From Pseudomonas sp. MIACH (lineage in GTDB: Bacteria > Pseudomonadota > Gammaproteobacteria > Pseudomonadales > Pseudomonadaceae): 46,135 bases of DNA. The notes under the pieces are model-generated. The model did no database searches and was not told the DNA's origin. It was given only the letters and a program-made list of their open reading frames with translations. Positions 41,973 through 46,135 of this stretch are shown here, piece after piece. Numbering within the stretch: position 1 is the first letter of the stretch; each line of letters opens with the position of its first letter. The stretch covers positions 1 to 46,135 of the forward strand of contig NZ_LHVO01000021.1 of assembly GCF_001269925.1 (NCBI RefSeq), in the 5' to 3' direction. A program made the position numbers and the translations under genes.

Positions 41973-42665
41973 ATGCACGCGACGATGGAACATATGACGA
42001 TCTGGGGTTTGATCAGCGACGCCAGCCTGTTGGTCAAGGCTGTCATGGTCACCTTGCTGTTGGCGTCCTTGCTCAGTTGGTACCTGATTATCCAGCGCGG
42101 CAGTGTGCTGCGCCGCCTGGAGCGTCAGTTGAACGCTTTTGTGCAGCGCTTTCGCGCCGCGCCGGATTTACAGGCGCTGTCCCGTGAGATCCAGCAGGCG
42201 GGCGAGGGCGGCATTGCGCCGATCTTTATCGCCGGGGTCCAGGAATACCAGCACCTGCACAGCCATGACCCGGCGGTGCTCGAAGGCGTAGAGCGGGCCT
42301 TGCAAGTGGCGATCACCGAGCAGGAAATCGAGTTGGAAAAGGGCCTGCAATTTCTCGCGACTGTGGGTTCGGTCAGCCCGTACATCGGCCTGTTCGGCAC
42401 GGTGTGGGGCATCATGAATTCCTTTATCGGCTTGTCCCAGGTGCAACAGGCGACGTTGTCCACCGTAGCGCCGGGCATCGCCGAAGCCTTGATCGCCACG
42501 GCCATTGGCCTGTTTGCAGCCATCCCGGCGGTGATCGCCTATAACCGCTTCGCGGCGCGCGGCCAGACCCTGCTCACCCGCTACTACGCCTTCGGCAACG
42601 AGCTGCAAGTGCGCCTGCACCGCACCCTGCGCGGTACGTCGATCAACCTGGCCGTCGCCGCCTGA
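41973..42665 (+). CDS. TolQ/ExbB-type proton-channel subunit
   Basis: A 230-residue inner-membrane protein of the MotA/TolQ/ExbB family with three transmembrane helices (about 17-38, 130-155 and 170-195). With its partner it uses the proton gradient to power an envelope transducer. The family core is FLATVGSVSPYIGLFGTVWG, then SFIGLSQVQQ and GIAEALIATAIGLFAAIPAV. The length and termini are closer to TolQ (230) than to ExbB. Its ATG has GGGAG upstream; the TolR-like gene starts 14 bases after its stop. It forms a private motor with the next two genes. Confidence 0.92.
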   Translation: MHATMEHMTIWGLISDASLLVKAVMVTLLLASLLSWYLIIQRGSVLRRLERQLNAFVQRFRAAPDLQALSREIQQAGEGGIAPIFIAGVQEYQHLHSHDPAVLEGVERALQVAITEQEIELEKGLQFLATVGSVSPYIGLFGTVWGIMNSFIGLSQVQQATLSTVAPGIAEALIATAIGLFAAIPAVIAYNRFAARGQTLLTRYYAFGNELQVRLHRTLRGTSINLAVAA

Positions 42666-42679
42666 AAGGAGCAACTCCC

Positions 42680-43126
42680 ATGTTAGTCAGGCCGCAACGC
42701 AAGCACGGGCCCAAGGCCGAGATGAACGTGGTGCCGTATATCGACGTGATGCTGGTGCTGCTGGTGATCTTCATGGTCACCGCGCCGATGCTGACCCAGG
42801 GCGTGAAGATCGACCTGCCCAAGGTCGCCGCCGAGGCGTTGGCCACCGACACCCGCCAGCAGATCCTCACGCTGTCGGTTAAGGCCGACGGTGGCTACTA
42901 CTGGAACCTCGGCGGCGAACTCGATACCCAGCACCAGACCGACAGCGCCGTGAGCCTGGATGAAATGGGCGCCAAGGTCATGCAGGTGGTGGCGGCGCGC
43001 AGCGACACCCAGGTCTATATCCGCGCCGACGACAACGCCGGTTACGGCCGTGTGGTCGCGGCCATGGCGGTGTTGCAGAAGGGTGGAGTCAGCAACCTGG
43101 GGCTGGTGACCGAGGCCCCGCAATGA
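42680..43126 (+). CDS. TolR/ExbD-type subunit
   Basis: A 148-residue protein with one N-terminal membrane helix and a periplasmic domain. The helix region EMNVVPYIDVMLVLLVIFMV contains the essential proton-path Asp (PYIDV) and reads much more like TolR than ExbD. The periplasmic part ends with VYIRADDNAGYGRVVAAMAVL and GLVTEAP, typical of the TolR/ExbD fold. AAGGAG precedes the ATG. The stop overlaps the start of the transducer gene (ATGA). Confidence 0.92.
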   Translation: MLVRPQRKHGPKAEMNVVPYIDVMLVLLVIFMVTAPMLTQGVKIDLPKVAAEALATDTRQQILTLSVKADGGYYWNLGGELDTQHQTDSAVSLDEMGAKVMQVVAARSDTQVYIRADDNAGYGRVVAAMAVLQKGGVSNLGLVTEAPQ

Positions 43127-43887
43127 CGGCGATGATCATGCACAGTCCCACCCTGACGATGGCGCCCCGGGATGCTTTCGGGTTTTGGAGAAACAGCCTC
43201 GCCGCCAGCCTGGCGGTGGCGCTGCACGTCGGCGTGCTGGCCGCGTTGATGCTGGGCTGGTCGACGGAGAAGCCCGTGGTGGATGCCCCTCGGGTGATGC
43301 ACACGCAGTTGGTCATGCTGCCGCCGGCGCCAGCACCCGAGCCTGAACCGGTGGTGGCTGCTCCCGCACCGCCGGAACCGGTGGTGATACCGGTGCCGGT
43401 AAAGCCCGTGGTCGATCCACAGGTCCAGGCGCAAAAACTCGAGAAAGCCGCCCTGGCGCGTAAACGCGTCGAAGACAAGAAGATCGAGCAGCAGGAACGC
43501 CTGGCCAGCGAACAACGCAACCGCGAGCTGGAACAGCAACGCCTCGATCAGCAACGCCTGGCCGCTGAAAAAGCCCGGGCTGCCACACCCGCGCCAGCCC
43601 CGGCACCCGCCTTCGACAGCCGCCAATACCAACCCCTGAGCAAGGAGGCACCGGACTATCCCGAGCGCGCCCTGGACAAGAACATCGAGGGCGACTGCAC
43701 CTTGGAATACAGCGTCAACACCCAAGGCCGCGTGGAAAACCCCAAGGTGCTGGACGGCTGCCACCCATTGTTTATCCGGCCTTCACTGGCGGCGGCGAAC
43801 ACCTTTCGCTACCAGCCGAGGATCGTTGATGGCAAGGCCGTGGCCGTGCCGGCAGTGCGCAACACCTTCCACTACCGCATCAAGTAA
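43123..43887 (+). CDS. TonB-like energy transducer with TolA-like linker
   Basis: A 254-residue protein. Its single membrane helix (about 26-46) contains His35, as in the SxxxH motif of TonB and TolA, though the Ser position is Ala31. A short proline-rich stretch (about 60-92) follows, then a long charged helical segment (about 100-152, rich in Glu, Lys, Arg, Gln) that resembles TolA domain II. The C-terminal TonB domain (about 168-254) has the usual YPERALDKNIEGDCTLEYSV and FRYQPRIVDGKAV. Two cysteines there may form a disulfide. It likely energises the receptor upstream and perhaps the convergent one downstream. Confidence 0.88.
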   Translation: MTAMIMHSPTLTMAPRDAFGFWRNSLAASLAVALHVGVLAALMLGWSTEKPVVDAPRVMHTQLVMLPPAPAPEPEPVVAAPAPPEPVVIPVPVKPVVDPQVQAQKLEKAALARKRVEDKKIEQQERLASEQRNRELEQQRLDQQRLAAEKARAATPAPAPAPAFDSRQYQPLSKEAPDYPERALDKNIEGDCTLEYSVNTQGRVENPKVLDGCHPLFIRPSLAAANTFRYQPRIVDGKAVAVPAVRNTFHYRIK

Positions 43888-43892
43888 CGCAC

Positions 43893-46013
43893 TCAGAGGT
43901 CATAGCGCACCGACAGCAACAGCGTGCGCGGATCGTTGACCGAGTAATAACGGGCGCCGCTGGACGGCACATAGCCCACCGATTGCGGGTAAGCGCGGTC
44001 CAGCAGGTTTTTCACCGCCAGGGTGGTGGTCCAGTGGCCGTCGCCGCTGATGTAGCGAGTGTTGGCGTTCCAGAAGGTTTGCTGCGGCACTTCCTGGATG
44101 TCGTCGTTCAGCGCGTTGGCGTAGGACTTGGTCTGGAACTGCGCATCCGTGCCAGCCAGCCAGGTGCCCGGCAGGCCTGCGGGAATGGTGTAGTTCAGGC
44201 CGACACTGGCGTTCCAGCGCGGCGAGAACACCAGTTGCTTGCCATTGGCGTCGACCCCGGCACCGCTGGCGTTCTGGAAGTCGTCGTACTGGCTCTCCAG
44301 GTAGCCGAGGTTGGCGCTCAGTTGCAGGTCGCGGCTCAGGGCGGTGAGGGTTTCCAGCTCGACGCCGTAGGTGTGGGCCTGGCCGACGTTGGTGCGCAGG
44401 CTCACCCCCAGCGCCGGGTCGTAGGCGTTGGTCTGCAGGTCTTTGTAGTCGTTGTAGAACAGCGCGACGTTGGCCCGCAGGCGCTGGTCGAAGAAGTCGC
44501 CCTTGAAGCCGGTTTCCCAGGTGGTCACGTCTTCCGGCGAGAACGCCTGCTCGGCGGCGGCGCGGGTGGGCGCACGGTTGTCGTAACCGCCGGCCTTGAA
44601 ACCCTTGGCGACGTAGGCGTACTGGTTGAGGTGCGGCGTCCAGGCATATTCGAAGCCGATTTTCGGGCTGGTGGACTGCCAGGATTTGCTCGACTCGGCC
44701 GCGAAGTTGGTGCCGGTAATCTGCCGGTCGGTATTGATCGCGTAATTGGTGAACTCGAAGTTCTTGTGTTCGCGGGTAAAGCGCAGGCCGGCGATCAGCG
44801 ACAGCTGCGGGGTGATCTTGTAGGTGCCCTGGCCATACAGCGCGTAGCTTTCGGTGTTGGTGGTGCTGTACTGGCCCTGGCCGATCACCCGGTTGCGTGC
44901 GATGGAGTAGGTGAGGTTGTCGCGGTCTGCATCGAAGCGTTCGCGGTACAGGTACAGGCCGGTGCTGAAGCTGAAGTCGTCATAGTCACCGTTGAGCTGG
45001 AATTCCTGGGTGGCGTAGTTCTGCTTGTAGAGGATCAGGTTGTTCTGGATCAGCGCGGCCTGCCCCGAGTTGTCGTAGTCCACCGGCTGGTTGAAGGACG
45101 ACCAGGCAGTGACCGATTTGACATTCAAGTGATCGTTGATCGCATAGATCGCGCGCAATACCGAACTGCCCTGGTCAAGGCGGTTTTTCGGGTCGAGGCT
45201 GCTGTAGCTCTTGAACTTGTCGAAACGGCCATTGGCGTCGAACGGCGAGTAGCTGGTGGTGTCGCCACGGTCAAAGGTGCCGGCCAGGGTCAACTGCACA
45301 TCCCAGGGTGAATCCTCCGGCTTGTAGCGCAGCTTGCCACGGTAGGACTGGATATCGACGTTGTTCACATCCTTGCCCCGGGTCGGGTTGGACACCGTGC
45401 CGTCGCGGCTCAGGCGGATCGCCGAAAAGCTGCCGAACAAGGCGTTGTCCACCAGCGGGCCGCTGATCAGGAAACGGCCGTTCTGCGCGTTGTAATTACC
45501 CGCACCGAGCTCGACGAAACCACGGGTTTCCTGGTTGGGGTCACGGGTGATCACGCGGATCGCCCCCGCGCTGCTGTTGCGCCCGTACAGGGTGCCCTGG
45601 GGGCCGCGCAGCACTTCGACGCGCTCGACGTCATTGAAATCGAGCATCGAAGAAATCGCCCTTGGGATGTACAAGTCATCGGCATACACCGCCACGGCGG
45701 CTTCCTGGATCGGATCGGTTTCACCGATGCCGCGAATGCCATAGGTCTGGGCGCTGTAGGAGATCGACTGGCGGCTGAGAGTCAGGTTCGGCACCTGGCC
45801 CGACAGGTCGCGCACGCTGCGGATCTGCTTGTCGTCGAGGCTCTTCTCGTCGAAGGCGGAAATCGCCAGTGGGGTTTTCTGCAAGTCTTCACTGCGGTGC
45901 TCGGCCGTGACATTGACCACCGGCAGCGCGGCGTCATCGGCGTGGGCGTACGCGCCGAACAGGGCGAGGGAGACAGCAAGGGTGAGGCGATTGGGCGCGG
46001 CGATGTGGCTCAT
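43893..46013 (-). CDS. TonB-dependent outer-membrane receptor
   Basis: A 706-residue receptor. The signal peptide ends near AYAHADDAA, with a TonB-box-like LPVVNVTAE next. The plug follows (TYGIRGIGETDPIQEAAVAV, VERVEVLRGPQGTLYGRNSS), then the barrel, ending in VRYDL. It resembles the FyuA-like/sphingomonad receptor group; the substrate is unknown. The start at 46013 has AGGGA seven bases upstream and begins the signal peptide; a longer frame to 46085 adds residues without signal character. It converges with the TonB-like gene, with only five bases between stops. No Pho box was found in its upstream 120 bases. Confidence 0.9.
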   Translation of the reverse strand: MSHIAAPNRLTLAVSLALFGAYAHADDAALPVVNVTAEHRSEDLQKTPLAISAFDEKSLDDKQIRSVRDLSGQVPNLTLSRQSISYSAQTYGIRGIGETDPIQEAAVAVYADDLYIPRAISSMLDFNDVERVEVLRGPQGTLYGRNSSAGAIRVITRDPNQETRGFVELGAGNYNAQNGRFLISGPLVDNALFGSFSAIRLSRDGTVSNPTRGKDVNNVDIQSYRGKLRYKPEDSPWDVQLTLAGTFDRGDTTSYSPFDANGRFDKFKSYSSLDPKNRLDQGSSVLRAIYAINDHLNVKSVTAWSSFNQPVDYDNSGQAALIQNNLILYKQNYATQEFQLNGDYDDFSFSTGLYLYRERFDADRDNLTYSIARNRVIGQGQYSTTNTESYALYGQGTYKITPQLSLIAGLRFTREHKNFEFTNYAINTDRQITGTNFAAESSKSWQSTSPKIGFEYAWTPHLNQYAYVAKGFKAGGYDNRAPTRAAAEQAFSPEDVTTWETGFKGDFFDQRLRANVALFYNDYKDLQTNAYDPALGVSLRTNVGQAHTYGVELETLTALSRDLQLSANLGYLESQYDDFQNASGAGVDANGKQLVFSPRWNASVGLNYTIPAGLPGTWLAGTDAQFQTKSYANALNDDIQEVPQQTFWNANTRYISGDGHWTTTLAVKNLLDRAYPQSVGYVPSSGARYYSVNDPRTLLLSVRYDL

Positions 46014-46135
46014 GGTAGGTCCCTGAGAAAGTGGTGGTTCAGGCAAGGCCTCCACCTGGTCAGGGGTCGGTGCTGGACATAACAATATGGATAGGAAAGG
46101 CGTTCGTAAAAGTCCGTTTTGTTATATGTTAATTA

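Overview
The window is a stretch of a fluorescent Pseudomonas chromosome, probably the P. fluorescens lineage. Three things suggest this: high GC, the gene order narXL / narK1K2GHJI / PPIase / moaA typical of denitrifying pseudomonads, and many copies of the short palindromic REP sequence (GTGGGAGGGGGCTTGC type) usual in that lineage. No rRNA, tRNA, CRISPR, phage or transposase gene was seen.

Left third (about 0.5-20 kb), anaerobic life. A divergent locus carries the nitrate sensor pair NarXL on the minus strand. On the plus strand are two nitrate/nitrite transporters, the membrane nitrate reductase NarGHI with chaperone NarJ, a parvulin-type isomerase and the molybdenum-cofactor enzyme MoaA. 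The shared intergenic region holds recognisable NarL, IHF and ANR/FNR sites and a -10 box that together fix the narK1 start. After about 0.9 kb of repeats comes a second ANR-type promoter driving the class III ribonucleotide reductase. This enzyme appears split: the large NrdD polypeptide stops after its zinc site, and the glycyl-radical motif sits in a separate 51-residue reading frame just before nrdG. A chemoreceptor gene follows.

Middle (20-34 kb). An ftrABCD-type ferrous-iron uptake operon with a probable Fur site is followed by small stress-type genes (DUF3079, a secreted peptide, hemerythrin, PLDc_N, PfpI/DJ-1). Next come a DeoR regulator divergent from a lactate-type dehydrogenase, a lipoprotein-like alpha/beta hydrolase, an SDR and a NudK-type Nudix hydrolase. 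An operon of unknown pathway (ABM-domain membrane protein, YtcJ-like amidohydrolase, YcaC-like hydrolase) ends this part, with a LysR regulator downstream.

Right (35-46 kb). An AraC regulator is coupled to a membrane protein with a degenerate GGDEF domain that keeps its c-di-GMP inhibitory site. Then comes a phosphorus-scavenging island: a TonB-dependent receptor, a two-domain beta-propeller phytase, and a private TolQ/TolR-like motor with a TonB-like transducer. Two separate Pho boxes precede its two halves. A second TonB-dependent receptor converges on it.

Between genes lie several families of dispersed repeats. The most striking is a roughly 270-bp element present three times (a fourth is hinted at the left edge). 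Its stems differ in sequence between copies yet stay base-paired, with about ten compensated pairs, so it is a structured element kept by selection on folding. Two copies sit just after narL and moaA and one just before the nrd promoter.
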